Assembly (NCBI GenBank): GCA_904063045.1 | Contig: CAJFCJ010000021.1 | Span: 124,001-188,000, forward strand | From: Dimorphilus gyrociliatus | Lineage: Eukaryota > Annelida > Polychaeta > Dinophilidae | Direction: 5' to 3' | Length of the DNA: 64,000 nt | Shown: piece after piece, positions 25,632-38,643 of the stretch | How positions within the stretch are numbered: the stretch's first letter is position 1 | Layout of the letters: each line of letters opens with the position of its first letter | Translations under genes and position numbers: made by a program | Notes under the pieces: model-generated | Told to the model about the DNA's origin: nothing | Databases searched by the model: none | What the model saw: the letters and a program-made list of their open reading frames with translations, nothing else

Positions 25632-28044
25632 CTAGAAATCCTCCCATTTATAAACCCTTAGTGGACCTTCGTGGTTAATATCTCGTCCTGGAACCAAACT
25701 CATACGATCCCCTTGAACTAAATCAGGCTTGGAATTAGCGAATGTCTTTGTTTTTTGCAAAGTTGAAAAGTATAAAACGTCTTTATCATGTTCATATTTT
25801 ATAATAGAAGGACTTTTGGAATCTTTTCTAGCTTTTCCTTTTTTCCTCCTCCACTTCTTTCTTCTACTCGAACTTATACAATATACAACAGTGGCAACTA
25901 CGCCACAGAGAACTAAAACGCAAGCGACGCTAACGAATACGGTCATCAGGGACACTCTGCCCGTCATTCCTCGACCTTTCCTAACAACCTTGCCCTCCGT
26001 GTACGAAGTTATACTGGGAGTTGTAAATAAATTTTTGCTCATATCCGTCATTTTAGAATCTTCTTTCAGTTCTTCCCTCTCTTCTGCGGGTTGCTCATTA
26101 AGGGATCTCTCTGTGGCTTCGAAGGGTTTGTTAGTAGGTAAGGCTGAAGAGCATTGATTAAACGCCCTAGGAAGAGTACTGTTCATCAAATGGACGTCGT
26201 CAACATCCTTTAAACTTTTCGGTATCCGGAAGTTTTCGGTTGGATTATGGCAGATAATCGAAGCGAATGAATCGATAGCTATAGTGGTTGCAAGAATCCA
26301 TTGCTTGAACCATTTTACATTCGAATCGCACCATAGTCTATTAGAAGTAAACTTAAACATTGATAGATTCGGCAAATCAACCAAAAAGTTTGCGCTGAAT
26401 GTATGCAAATCATTCGAAAGCATTGATAATGATTTCAATGGTCTTAAGCCACTCCTTAAAGTCCTAGAACACATAAGATTCCTGGCAATAGACGGGCTAG
26501 AATCTATTGATAATCTTTCCAAGCGCTTCGTATAATTAAATAACGACTTTCCCATATATATATTGGTCGAGATATAGGACATGGTTAAACGGTTCAGATT
26601 ACGTAATCCCCGGAAAGATTTTGAAGGTAAAGATTGAAGGGGATTTACGGATAATTGTAAAGTTGTAAGATTGTAATTCTCCCTGAAAGTATTTTCCTCG
26701 ATTGTTGTTAAGTTGTTGACGCTAAAGTCGACGTGCTTCAGGTTACGTAAGTTCTTCAAAGCGTTTCCGTCAATTCTCCTTATCTGTTGAGTATATATAT
26801 AGAATAAAAGAAAAGCAGTTATATAAACCTTATATTATATTCATCTTTCGTAAAGCTTTTTACCCTCATCCCTTATCCGGTTTAATGAAATCTCATATAT
26901 TTACACTAAACAAATTAGATTTATTCATTAAACAATTATTACCTTATGCTAAATTGATTCTGATATTATTCTTCTAATAATCCCAACAAAAGGGAAGTTA
27001 TGTAATCTAACATAATTATTATTTACTTACCCTATTTCTATTTAAGGATAACTTCTGAAGATTGGAACCAGGTTGAAAAACGTTCGTAACCTTTCTCACT
27101 AGATTTTCATCCATATATAGTGATCTTAGAGTTGGAGAAAGTGAATCTGGTATTTTTCTCATCAAATTTTTCCCTAAACGTAATTCCTCTAATAGACGCA
27201 ATCTAAGAAATGTATATTTTTCAATATTTTCTAATTTATTCTGATCCATGACTAATATTCTTATGCTAATAAGATGCTTTATGTTTTTCAGGCTTCTGAT
27301 ATTGTTCCTTCTAAGGACGAGGTAATCAATAGTCTTTGGTACATCTAGTGGAATATCATTAATTCCACAATTCGATAGGTCTAAGAAGTTTAAATTTGCC
27401 GATGATGGTATGTTCAATTCTTTCAAATTATCTTTAAGAGGATTATTTCTCAATACTATTGTATTTATAGATTTAAGAGGTTCGAATGCCTTTGCATCAA
27501 TGTCTTTTAAAAGATTTCCGTCCAAATTCAATTTTTCCAATTTGGTTAAAAACGAGAACGTTACAGAAGATAGTCTCTTTAATCTATTATTTTTTAACTG
27601 TAATATTCGTAAATTGGTCAGTAAACCCAATTCCAAGTGGACGATAACGTTCGAGTTTGCTACAAGCGTCCTCAAATTAGTTAGTCCCTTTAGCATTGCC
27701 ATCGACAATTGGTTTAGTTCATTATACGACAAATCTAAGAACTTTAGATCATTTAAATATACGAAGCTACCTTCCACAACTGTTCTAATTCTATTATGAG
27801 ACAAATCTAAACTTTCCACACCACGTATATTGTTCCATAAGGAACCGTATAGCTGTAGTAAAGAATTATGCGCTAGATTCAATCTCTTTGTCCATTCCGG
27901 TAGAACAGGTACAGTTTGCAGTTTTTGTAGTGTACAATTTACAGATGAGTAACGCCTGTGACAAACGCAACTCGTTGGGCACGATAGAGTCCCTAGTAAG
28001 TGTAATAGGCCTACTACTATTATCGGCAACCATATCCGGGGCAT
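25632..28044 (-). CDS. Leucine-rich-repeat transmembrane receptor, 2 exons
   Basis: Exons: 28044-27031 and 26783-25632 (minus strand), phase 0 junction, 721 residues. A signal peptide (MPRIWLPIIVVGLLHLLGTLS) is followed by an LRR N-terminal cap (CPTSCVCHRRYSSVNC) and about 18-19 leucine-rich repeats of about 24 residues (typical LDLSHNRI, LNLDGNLL). The intron falls inside a repeat (LSLNRNR|IRRIDG). A C-terminal cap-like segment begins WCDSNVKWFKQW at about 489, an acidic stalk follows, a TM helix is at about 616-641, and then a basic stop-transfer (SSRRKKWRRKKGK) and an 80-residue tail ending KWEDF. It is likely a cell-surface adhesion or ligand-binding receptor. No Ig, FN3 or TIR domain is present, so LRRTM-, LRRC15- or tartan-like proteins are the nearest architectures; orthology is not resolved. 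Confidence 0.88.
26784..27030 (-). other. Intron of the LRR gene
   Basis: A 247-bp AT-rich intron with donor AGG|GTAAGT at 27030 and acceptor TCAACAG| ending at 26784. Phase 0. Confidence 0.85.
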
Positions 28045-28073
28045 TATGGCTCCTTAGTAGAATTATCGTGCAT
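28044..28073 (-). CDS. Upstream ORF overlapping the LRR start codon
   Basis: A nine-residue upstream ORF (MHDNSTKEP) starts 29 bp before the main start. Its stop codon overlaps the main start as TAATG. Such an arrangement can restrict or couple translation by reinitiation. It counts only if transcription starts above 28073, which is not shown. Confidence 0.4.
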   Translation of the reverse strand: MHDNSTKEP

Positions 28074-30072
28074 AGTTTCACTTTTCTGTTTTCTTTTATT
28101 TAAAATAATTAATCTTTTTTATTTTCGGTAAATTTTCTCTTTATACGATTCGTTTCTGATTCGTTATGAAAACAATCCGTCAGCTCAGGGAAAGTTCTTT
28201 CTCTCGTACGTAAATATTATAGGAGATTGGGTAGGTTAGAAATTGAGAAGCCCTGTAGGGTGAAAAGAAATGTTGATACTGTACAGTATATTCAACAGCT
28301 GTTATATATTTGTCTGTTTTACGTCAAAATAAATGAGTTAACAACGTGTTTATTGTTTGATAGTCGGGAAAAAACCCCTTCTTAGAGGGTTATCCCTATT
28401 CGTAATGTTTCTTTTTAAATTGCCGGAAAGAAACAGAAAGGAGATCTGCCAAATTGTTCTGAAAGGTGAGCGAATGAAAGATAAATGCTAGCAGAAAAAA
28501 AAGAGGAAAAGGGCAAAAATAGCTTGTTAAATAGTTTTATTCCTTAAACACGCCTTTTTAAAATAGACGTATTTAGCCCTTAAGAGCGTGCTCACTCTAC
28601 CTTCTTATCTTTTATAACAAAAAGGAGAAAAGGAAAAAATCTTTCCCTGACCTCTTCAATCCTAAGGGCGTGATCGTCCATCCCCTTAAGTATAAGAGGG
28701 AGCGATTGAACGGTAAAATAAATAAAGAGATTCTATTCTTTCGATTTGCTCATTATAAACTTATTTTTTTCCCAGGAAAGCCTTTTTTCTCATGATTAAG
28801 TAGAGATGTGGGAAAGTAACCTTTTTTTTATAATAACAATTCTTCTTTTTATTCATTCTTCCTAGTGTCCTGCACACCTACTATCCTACCCACCCATTGT
28901 CCATTCTGCTCTTGATTTCTTCCTCTCATTTTACTTTAATGGAAAAAATGCGGTTAAATTGAAAATCTATACAGCTTATCAGCAAATAGGCTATTCACTA
29001 AAGACCTTTTCTTTAGTAAGGTTCGCAGGAGGTGATTGTAACGAGTTACTTTTATAAATTGTTTCCGGCCTATGTATTCGATCCTTTTGACTTTTCTTTG
29101 GGTGGGGTAGAACACTGTCGCCGGAAAAATAACTCGCATACAACGAAAAATTCCATTCATAACTAATATATAAGCTATAGGCCTTCGAAACAAAGAATCT
29201 AATATAAATAATAAATAGAGTATACACGCTATAATATATATATATATATAAATATATATTTATATAACTAACTAGACCTAGGAAGTTTAACTCTTTACAC
29301 TTTATATGGAATGGTTAAAAAGGGTTTTTTGTAAAGGTCTTCTTTGTTCTATTCAAGAATATATATTTACTGCTTTTATTTTATACTATTCAAGTTATGC
29401 CAGCCTGTCTATCTCTTTACTCTCTTTCTCAATTTTTTTTTGACTTGTTCACTCTTTTTTAATACATCGAAAACCTTTTTATCCGGAGTACTTGGCTTAT
29501 TCTGTACGATAATAAAATTTTCTATAGGATTCACCAGTAGAGAGTAGTAGCTTTCTATTGAAGAATTTATAAATATATATATATTTATATATTGAATATG
29601 CCCATTATATAAACGGAACATAGCAGAAAAACACTATAATGAATAAATCGTTTTGTCATTTCTATTCTGTCATCGCCTGCTGAGCTGAAGTCATGGACGT
29701 AACCAAGTTTTTCGATTATGAATTACCTTTTAATAACCCCGATTTCACAGGTTTCCACTTTATATTAACACCATATACAATAGTAATAGGAGCAATAAAT
29801 AGAAAATTATTAACAAATTCAGTTTTATATGGACCTTATTAGCATTATTAGAGAGATAAAAGCGTAAAGAGAATAAAATACATTTATGCTTCTTTTATTA
29901 TATTTGTATGGGAGTGAAGGAAATTTTGTTTTGTAAAGGAGATAACTAATATTGATCCGCATCGTCCCGAAGCGTCATCATAAAGTAAGAACGACGCCAG
30001 AGACAGTGTCCATTCGGCCGTTACAATGGCGCCATTCCTCGGCCTTCTCATGCAATTTGCCGTTGGTCTTTG

Positions 30073-30083
30073 TTGGCGCGAAA
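30073..30083 (+). promoter_or_regulatory. E2F-like site in a GC island
   Basis: TTGGCGCGAAA matches the E2F/DP consensus (TTTSGCGCSAAA) at all but the end position. It sits in a 250-bp GC-richer island that also has a GGCGCC-centred palindrome (ATGGCGCCAT). Confidence 0.3.
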
Positions 30084-30926
30084 TTCGGTTACAAACTGCC
30101 GACTCCTTTACGAATTTGGAATAGGGCTAGCAAAGAAAAATCAAAGAATGTTTACGTTGCAATGAAAGGCGAGATATCCCTTCTATAACCAACCAAGTAC
30201 ACCTGCTTCTTTACGGCGCTTTAGGGATGTGGGCGGCGGTTGATGTAGGGGGCGGGAAACTCAGAGAGATTATAGATTGGGGTCTAATTCTTTCGCCTCA
30301 TTGATTTTTCGAGGGAAAAAATAAAGCTGCGTATGGCGGATAAAAACTTTTTGGGAATAAAAAAATCCCCCATGTTCTATTGTCTCCTAAGTTTTCCCAC
30401 ACTCTTGTCCCTAGCAATATTATAACTTTTTTTACTGATCAATACCCTTTCATCCTACTTTTAGCAGGTACTTAATAGAATTCTTTCCGTTAAATTTTTA
30501 ATTAACCTCGAAAAAGGAGCTAATTTATTCCTCTTAATTATGATTATCTATTTAATTATTAAAATTACCTCCAGGCGGCGCAAATTTTCACATCGAAAAT
30601 TACCCACTTTCCATCACTACACCCTCTTATCCCCTCCCCCACTCGTATAACAAATTAACTCGTCGTAAACTCCGAAATAAGCTCAATTTTATAGAGAATT
30701 AAATGGGCAGCTATTTATTTTTAGGTTTTTGTACAAGTAATATAAACAAAGGAGAGAGAGAAGGAAAACTATCGAACGTAAAGAGAAACGATGAGAGTTA
30801 TAGGTTAAAAAGCATAGCCGACTAAATGGGGCAGAAAAGATCTCCGTAGTCGTATAACAACAGGAAGGAAGAAATTCCGGATCCTTTAAACTCTCTAATT
30901 AACTACTAACTGCCTGAGAGAATGAT

Positions 30927-30949
30927 AGAGAGAGAGAGAGAGAGAGAGA
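30927..30949. repeat. (AG)n microsatellite
   Basis: Pure AG repeat. Confidence 0.9.
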
Positions 30950-33500
30950 AGGGCAGAAAGATAGATAGAAAGAGAGAATAAGATTGAGAGAAAGGATGAA
31001 ATATAAATAAATTTCTTCTTTCTTGTATTACTTATTTATAACAATAGATTTTCTTCATGATAATAACACTTGCTAATAAACTTTATTACTTATTGGTGGA
31101 AATTAATTTCCGTAGAGGTTACATAACTTTAGAACATCAATGACGTAATTTTTACAAATGGGGCAATCAATTCTGCCTAATTTCTATCTACAAAGCTTAT
31201 TTTATTGCTTTCAATGTATGTAAGTAAGGTTCTATCTTTGAAACGTTCCAAAAGTTGTATTTAATAGCTTTCTTTCGTTCTTTCGTATAATGGTGTAGTA
31301 CGGACAAATACCGCTATCAACGCTAGAAAACTCCTCTATAATTTTACCCTGGGCGATTGTTAAGAATATTATAACATATATTTATATATAAATATACTTT
31401 ACATTCATATCCACTACAACCTATTTATTAATCGTAAATGTAGATCATTCTACAAAATATACAGTACATATATACTGAATGTATATAATGTATATGTATA
31501 TACTAACATATAAATATATATATTCTTGTCTTTTCTATTGAAGATTCTGCATATGAATAATATTTCTTATTCAATAAGTATAGAATAGAGCATAGGAAAG
31601 GGGAAAAAGACGGAATGTTTCACCTCCAACCTTCTCCTATTCACCCTTTTTACAGAAAACCGTGTAATATCATATGACGTAATACGGTCGATCAAAGACT
31701 ACTTTATTTCTTCCGTCATTCTCTTTCCGCCCATCCATTCATTTTCCTAACTTTCTATTCTTTTCCCCCAACTTCCTTTCATCAATATCCAGTGACCTTT
31801 TATGCCTTTCATAAATGACGTATTACATAATAACGTTAGCGTGTGACTCGTATGAAATCCTTCAATCAACATACTACGCTAACTGACTTAATATATTCCT
31901 TAGACAAATAAAGCCGCTTGTTATCTATGTATGTGTTCTTAACAGCAGTTATACTCCTTTTATTGTATAAAAGTAAATATTATTTTAAGATAAAATGTCT
32001 CGAAAATGAAAAAAAGAGGAAAAAAATGAACTATACCTGAATATTATACTGCATATACTAAATGTACTTGGGAATAATTTCAGTAAGGCATATGGTATAT
32101 ATAAAACCAATTCTATACAAGATAAACAACGGATAACTGGGCATAGACAGAGTTTAGGGCGTATAAAACCGGTGTTAATTAGGACCCCTTTTTCCGGTTG
32201 AATAAGGAATTGATAGGGAACATCGTCTTATATCGGTTTCTTGATGTCAAAAACCTTTTAAAAAAGAAGATCCCTCGGCGAATTAAATCGAGCTTTTGTA
32301 GGTGCGTTTAGGGAGTGTTTTTCTAATAAATGAAAACAAAGAACTGCGGGGGAGTTATCAGGGTCATTTAGAGCATTTAAACAAAATTCAAATTCTCTTA
32401 CTAACATATTGTAAAAAATGTAAATTCAAATTCAAAAGAATTGTAAATACAAAAGAAAATGATTGAAAATAGAGGACGAAGACGTTGGAAAAGCATTTAT
32501 AGAAAGAAATAATCTCTGGGAATGTAGCTTTTCTAAAATTTGTAACATTTTTATTAGATTTATTCATATTGCGTAACGAATCGTTAAATCTGTTCCTTTG
32601 TGAATCGACTTTATTTTCGATTATTCCTGCTCTTTTTTTATATGGAAGATTCCCTCCTCTGATCCTTTATCTTGTTTACAGTGAATACAAATCCTCCCTT
32701 GTTCACTCTTCTTTACATAAGATTCCCATCTTTCTTTTATTATAAATGCATTTACACGCGCGTGTAACGTTTGTCGGCAGGAGATCAGAGAGAGTTAGGG
32801 GGTTATGGAAAAGTTTCCGTTTCAAAAAAATCTCCATATGATTTGCATATAATTTGAATAATTATTTTAACGCTCGAAACCCAGCTCCGAATAAAGAATA
32901 AAGACGAAACGTAATATAGGACCGAAGAAAATAAGTTAAGACAATAAACGCTCATCAAACTCCTGCCTCGTCTCTGTGGCACCATTGCGGACTCTCTCCA
33001 ATAAGGCTTATCGTTTTTCCAGAAACCAGGCATAGGCCTATCAGTAGTATTGGGAAAAATAGAAAGATATAACCGACTTGTCGACGCTATCTAACATTTG
33101 AAGGATGACGCGATTTTCGATATCACGCGGAGCGTCTAATAATAAGGAATTGATGAAGTGCACCATCGCCGGCATCTATAAAAATTAGACGCCTACCGCA
33201 CGTGTGTAAATATGGAACGTTCGTTAAGAACGTCCAGTCCATTAAATCGACTTCCTTATTACAACAGTCTATTTGTTCTCAATTGTCTTTCGCTAAAAAC
33301 CCAATCGACTAACATGCGGAGGAAAAACTAGTGTTTAATAAATAATTCTCAGCACGTACTATCGTTCTTTGCAATCTGTCGAACATTTTGTACAATATTT
33401 TTCACCCTTCAAAAAATTCCTAGAGATTTCTAGACGCCCTTGCTTGCCTCCCTGTCCTCATTCTCATTTTTCTTATACATTTTTTCTTCGCTTTCAACTA

Positions 33501-33508
<8 letters not shown>

Positions 33509-33536
<28 letters not shown>
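33509..33536. repeat. (CT)n microsatellite
   Basis: Pure CT repeat directly after a run of eight or nine C. Confidence 0.9.
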
Positions 33537-36352
33537 AGTATTCGTACACTCCTCGCTATTTATTTCGTCTCTATACAATCAAATCATTTACATATATTAC
33601 TGGGCATTCTATTAACGAATTTATGCCCCGTAAACACTTCTAAAACAACGTATGAAAGAAAGAATTTTTTCTGGTATATAATGCTTCGAGCAGAATGTTA
33701 GGATAAACTGTTATCTAAGCCTATACCAGCGCTAAAGTCGTTCGTCATTCACGCTTCGACGTAGGCGATTGTTCGCCTTCGAATGCGATAGCGATCAAAA
33801 TATATATTCTTTTTTAACGATCGTTTAGTAGTCGGTGCCTTTTTTTTTGCAGCTGTGGCGACTTCAATGCTTTTGAAGAAAGCACTTCCACCAACTTGAC
33901 GGATTATCGGGATAAATAATCAATTTATGAGTATTTGTCAGAAGGCGCTAAAGTATTGATTCAAAATCTTAATTTCTTATTTGAAAAGAATTAAAGTTAT
34001 TATGAATATTTTGAAGAAGTGGGACGAAAGAGGCGTCAAGGGGAGGAAAGGGAGGAAAGGACGTATAGTAAATAAGTCGCTCTAAAGCGTGCCCTCCGAT
34101 AGTATTTAAGCCATCCTTTATCCACTTGTCGACACGTTCAAAGTATAATATTTCATTTTGATTTTACGTGGATGATAGCCCGGTTCGTGACTAGCCGAAT
34201 TTCTCCTCTACGATTCATCAGTAGGGGTTGAAGTTTATATTATTTTTTAACACAGTATTATTACCAGAACCAAACGCTATTCCTAAGGATAAATTACCCC
34301 TTAGTCCGGTCTCTTTTGATTAATAACAATATATGATTAGTCTCTATCAATTCAATCTTTCTAAACGATTTCATAAACAATATACATGTAAGATTTAATT
34401 GTTAATAAATACAGTTATTCAATAAGGGATTAGAAGACTATATAAGGCTCTTGACTTCCTTTTTTCGGTGATTTCAATACCCTACTGATTGAATTTTTAT
34501 TTATAATGTATCATAAATAGGTAATATGGGTATATTATTACAAAATTTTCAACAGCTAGAGAAAGAACTAGAGAAGACTATTATTTTTTTTTATATTGCA
34601 TAACTTTTAAGTATACCCAAAGGCGAATCTCAACTGTTTTGAGGAGCACGTGCAATGGATTAGATATTTCCTTCGATTATATGTTTCTTTTTGAACATTT
34701 CAATTCGCTTACTCATTGAACAATATATTTACGATACGTATAACCGATTTCGAATGCAAAACACGCATATCTAGGGATTTACTTCTTCTTTCTTCACTGC
34801 TCCCCAAAAAAAACAAAGATAAAAGGGACAAAGAAAGAAAAGATAGATAGAAGAAGGGTTATATATAAAATGAAAGAGGGAAGAGAGTATATATATTTAT
34901 GTATTTATAACTTATCATTATTTTCTTAGTTCTTCATAAAACACAAGTAATAAGATACTAAAGCCTATCTTGACTAACTATTTGTTTTTCGTTCAATCGT
35001 TTTTATGAGCATACATAGAAATTGTTATTAAAAATTTATTAAAAGTAGAAAACTATGTTTTTTTTATTAATAAAATAGTTATCACTTCTATTTATACTTT
35101 TTTTTCCATACATCAACTATAGGGATTAACAAATGAATTTTTTAAACGGGAAATACAATTCTACTATTATTGTTATCATCTCACGCAAGCTAAACAATTT
35201 CTCCCATCAAAACTGCCTGTATTCTTTCTCTCTCTCTCTCTTACTCTCTTTCTATATTTGTCACACTTTTACCTTTCCTCTCATTTCAAATCTGACATAT
35301 ATGTCTATCCGACAGTCACCTCTCTTTACATTTTCTTTTTTTTAACGCTTTTCTCATCTCATGATTAATAATGCTGTTTTACCTTTATTCTTATTATTCT
35401 TATTCAATAAATTTGTTTAAAAATTGATAAATATTTTTATAGGCTTATAAAAAACTTAGAATTTCTACAATATATTATTTTTCGCCCTTACCCTCTAAAA
35501 AAAGTAGAAATATACCTAATCCTTGTTAATAATAATAATAAAAAGTAAGTTTTTTTTTTACAAGTACAAATATTTTGAACGAAAAAGTATACTAAAACAC
35601 AATTGTTAATCAATAAACTGTTCAAAAATAAAGCGTCTATGTATTACTTACCGTATGATACAAAAAAAATCGACTGCTTTCGACTCGGAAGGGAAACGAG
35701 TTATGAGAAAAGAGGTAGGGAGAAATATGACCGCTAGAGGGAGTCTTTTTTTATTTTCTAGTAATAATAATCGCCGTTTGATAAATACCTTTGGTAAACA
35801 CTTGCTACAAATAACAACTATAGAGAAGACACCAATTCTCCGTTATTAATCTTCATAATATTTTTTGTTAGAAAGGCGACAAGTCAGAAGGAAGAAGGTA
35901 ATAAAATATTGGAATGGAAATGGGATAACTAAAATAACGAAAAGGGCAAACGAAAATGATGTTCGGAACGGGTGGTAAAATTCTTTGCAAGCCACTTATA
36001 AATCTATTTTCGGTTGACTTTTTACAACCGTCTTTATAACGTTCATACGTCTCGAATTTCCGATTTTTGAACGGTGGACACGCTTTGAATATTTGTAGGT
36101 GAATAGAACGTGATCTCAACTGTGAAAATGCGTAATGAAGCTTCGATCGAGTCAATAGAACGATCTTTTTAATGAGGGGTCGGGCGTGGAGGAGCAACCC
36201 ATACACAGTTCAGACCCCCTCGTTCACATTTATTTTATCCTATTCAAAAGAATAGTTCCCAGTATTTCTTACCTCATGATTTATGTGAGAAACCGACCTT
36301 CTATTTATACAAACTAGAAATAGGACTCTGAACGGTAATTGCAATAACTGAA

Positions 36353-36362
36353 GCGCATGCGC
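36353..36362. promoter_or_regulatory. NRF1-like palindrome
   Basis: GCGCATGCGC is the exact NRF1 core, normally found at CpG-type gene starts. It lies about 150 bp upstream (minus strand) of a 112-codon minus-strand ORF at 35868-36206 that I could not identify. It may mark an undetected promoter. Confidence 0.3.
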
Positions 36363-36971
36363 AAATAAAATGAAAAAGTTAGAAAAAGCGAATCGTATCG
36401 TTGTTTACTATAAAAAAAAGAAAAATAAATAAAGAGAACATTCAAAGCTAAAAGAGAACAATAACCGTATATATTCAAATATCAGCGTATAAATATTGGT
36501 TATTCAATATCAGATAGAAGAAGTGCATCTATATAAATCTCATATAATTGCTTTTTAAGAGCTTTTTAGTACATAAAGTTAGATGTTTTTATTGTTACGT
36601 TATTATTAGTTCCTTTGAGAAAGAACATTCAAAAAGAAGAGAATTAAAGAAAAGGGCTACCATTTTGTACAAAACGACGTAACGAATTTTAAAAAGGGAG
36701 GACGTAAAGTAGAGTTTGTTGATTTTATTGACAAAACGTTGTTCAAAGTTGTTGACACCTTGAAAAACTACGCCACCTGGCCGAATCGACTGAAGTGCTC
36801 ATATATACATATACTAAGAATGATTTGAATGAATGATAGAAAAGGAAGAATAGAAAAAAGGAGATAGAAAAATATGAATGAATGATAAAAATCAAAAGAA
36901 GGGCGAATAAACGAGAGCGAGAGGGAGGATATAAGTGAATAACTGAATGATAGAAAGAAAGAAGGAAGGAG

Positions 36972-36975
<4 letters not shown>

Positions 36976-37011
<36 letters not shown>
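36976..37011. repeat. (AG)n microsatellite
   Basis: Pure AG repeat of about 34 bp. Confidence 0.9.
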
Positions 37012-37013
<2 letters not shown>

Positions 37014-38296
37014 AATATATAAGAAGGAAAGAAAGAGAGATAAAAGAAAATAAGAAGGCTTTTAGTGATTTTATTATTTAGCCTGCTAAACCAATTTATT
37101 TTGCACTTATTACAATTATTTTCAATAAGATATTAATAAATGTATTAAATAGAAAATAAATTAGCGAATTTAAGTCTATTCTTAATAAGGAACTATTCAT
37201 AACCTAACTATTATAACCCCACCAAAGGTATTTAGTAATTACCGAACTTCTTGTATTACATTTTTACAGATCCGGTGGTCGGTATACGCATAGTGGCGGA
37301 GAAATATGTTTATATCGCCTGCAGATAATTAAGGGATCGCGATCGTATAAACAAGTTTCACTTTGGCGGTATCCTGTAGGAAAATATGAAGAAAAGATTC
37401 GATGCAGAAGGCTCTTTCTCCTTCTTCCTCTTCATCCTTTCTTAATATTATTTTTTCTTTTATTTCAACTTTTACTTTTTTCGTTCAAAGGGTAAAGTGG
37501 TTTCTCTCTCTCTCTCTCTTTATCTCTCTCTTTCCTTCTCTCTATCTTTTATTATACTGATCGTTATCCTTTAATAAAAGGAATAGATAGGGGAGGGATA
37601 CGGGAAATTTAAGAAAAGTAAGACAAGTGGAAAGAATGGAGGCGAAGAGATTGATAAAATAAAATACAAAGTATATCGAATTAATTGGAATCCAGTCAAT
37701 GAAAAACTATAAAAGACTAACTTTAGAAAAGATCAGTGAGAATCGAGATTGAAAAAGAAGATAAGAAAAACGAAGTTGTAGTTAGCGATTACTCACGCTT
37801 GAATATCGCGTTATAAATCCTGTAATATCTACTGATCGAAAATATTCTTTTATAAAAGTAATATCCGCTCCTTTTCTACTGATATCGTATTGACTCGATC
37901 CAACTGCACAGGAAATTGTTTGTTTGATATATATTCTATCTACTGACGGTCCGGTAACGCTTCGGCGAACCGTCCCTTTACTTTTGAAAGAAAAGGAAAA
38001 CTGTAATAGATCAACGACCGGAAGAAACAGTTTGCTTTTACTAGTGTATTTATAAAAATTAGCGGACTTAGAAGTGACCAATGTATATAGATTATACGGG
38101 ATAATAGACAAAGTGGCACGATGTCTAATTGATTAAGTGCATCAAGCCAATACCGAATTACTCAGTGTCATAGATATACAAAAGCTCAGCAAAGTGCAGT
38201 TTTACAGTTGACTTCATTCCAACCAAAACTCGGCTAACTACATTTTTTTTCGTTATTTAATTTAACGACATCTCATTTCCTATACAAATGTTCTTT

Positions 38297-38306
38297 GCGC
38301 CATCTG
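38297..38306 (-). promoter_or_regulatory. CTCF-like word (minus orientation)
   Basis: GCGCCATCTG reads CAGATGGCGC on the minus strand. It pairs with an oppositely oriented copy at 38526-38535, both within 350 bp of the DCST stop codon. Confidence 0.35.
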
Positions 38307-38525
38307 TCGGATTAGCTCTCGATTTCTTCTAGTAGGGAATACGATATCCATCGTGAAGTAAACCTTTTGATAACCTAGGTTTTCGGTATTAGCGAAAAAA
38401 AACGTTCACTAAACATATTCTGCCTATTAAACAAAGTAACGGGATATCTTTTCAAGAAAACAAAGTTAATTTCAAACAGCAGGTGTCGCTTAAACCATTA
38501 AAAGGAGAGATAACGGCACACTCGG

Positions 38526-38535
38526 CAGATGGCGC
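38526..38535 (+). promoter_or_regulatory. CTCF-like word (plus orientation)
   Basis: CAGATGGCGC fits the CTCF core CAGRKGGCGC. It is oriented opposite to the copy at 38297-38306. Confidence 0.35.
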
Positions 38536-38643
38536 TAAGATATTAAACCGATTGAATGAAGAATATTTTTGAAACTGATAGAGACGGGAATGTAAAAAAG
38601 AGTACTCAGATTGTAACCCAATTGCAACACTGAAGCTTCCAGT

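Larger units (their letters stand above)
28074..38643. other. Intergenic region between LRR and DCST genes
   Basis: No gene could be supported in 10.5 kb. GC-richer islands at about 29950-30250, 32880-33260, 33720-34150, 35860-36230 and 37780-38110 carry unconvincing ORFs of up to 112 codons (35868-36206 and 37782-38111, minus). These have no domain, signal peptide or splice context I recognise. An E2F-type and an NRF1-type word mark two islands and could signal unannotated promoters. Confidence 0.5.

Noticed and set aside
25729-26157. Plus-strand frame of 142 codons
   Set aside because: Antisense to the TM and tail exon of the LRR gene.
27410-27799. Plus-strand frame of 129 codons
   Set aside because: Antisense shadow of the LRR repeats.
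37782-38111. Minus-strand frame of 109 codons beyond the DCST stop
   Set aside because: No recognisable domain, signal peptide or splice link; located in a GC-richer island where open frames are common.
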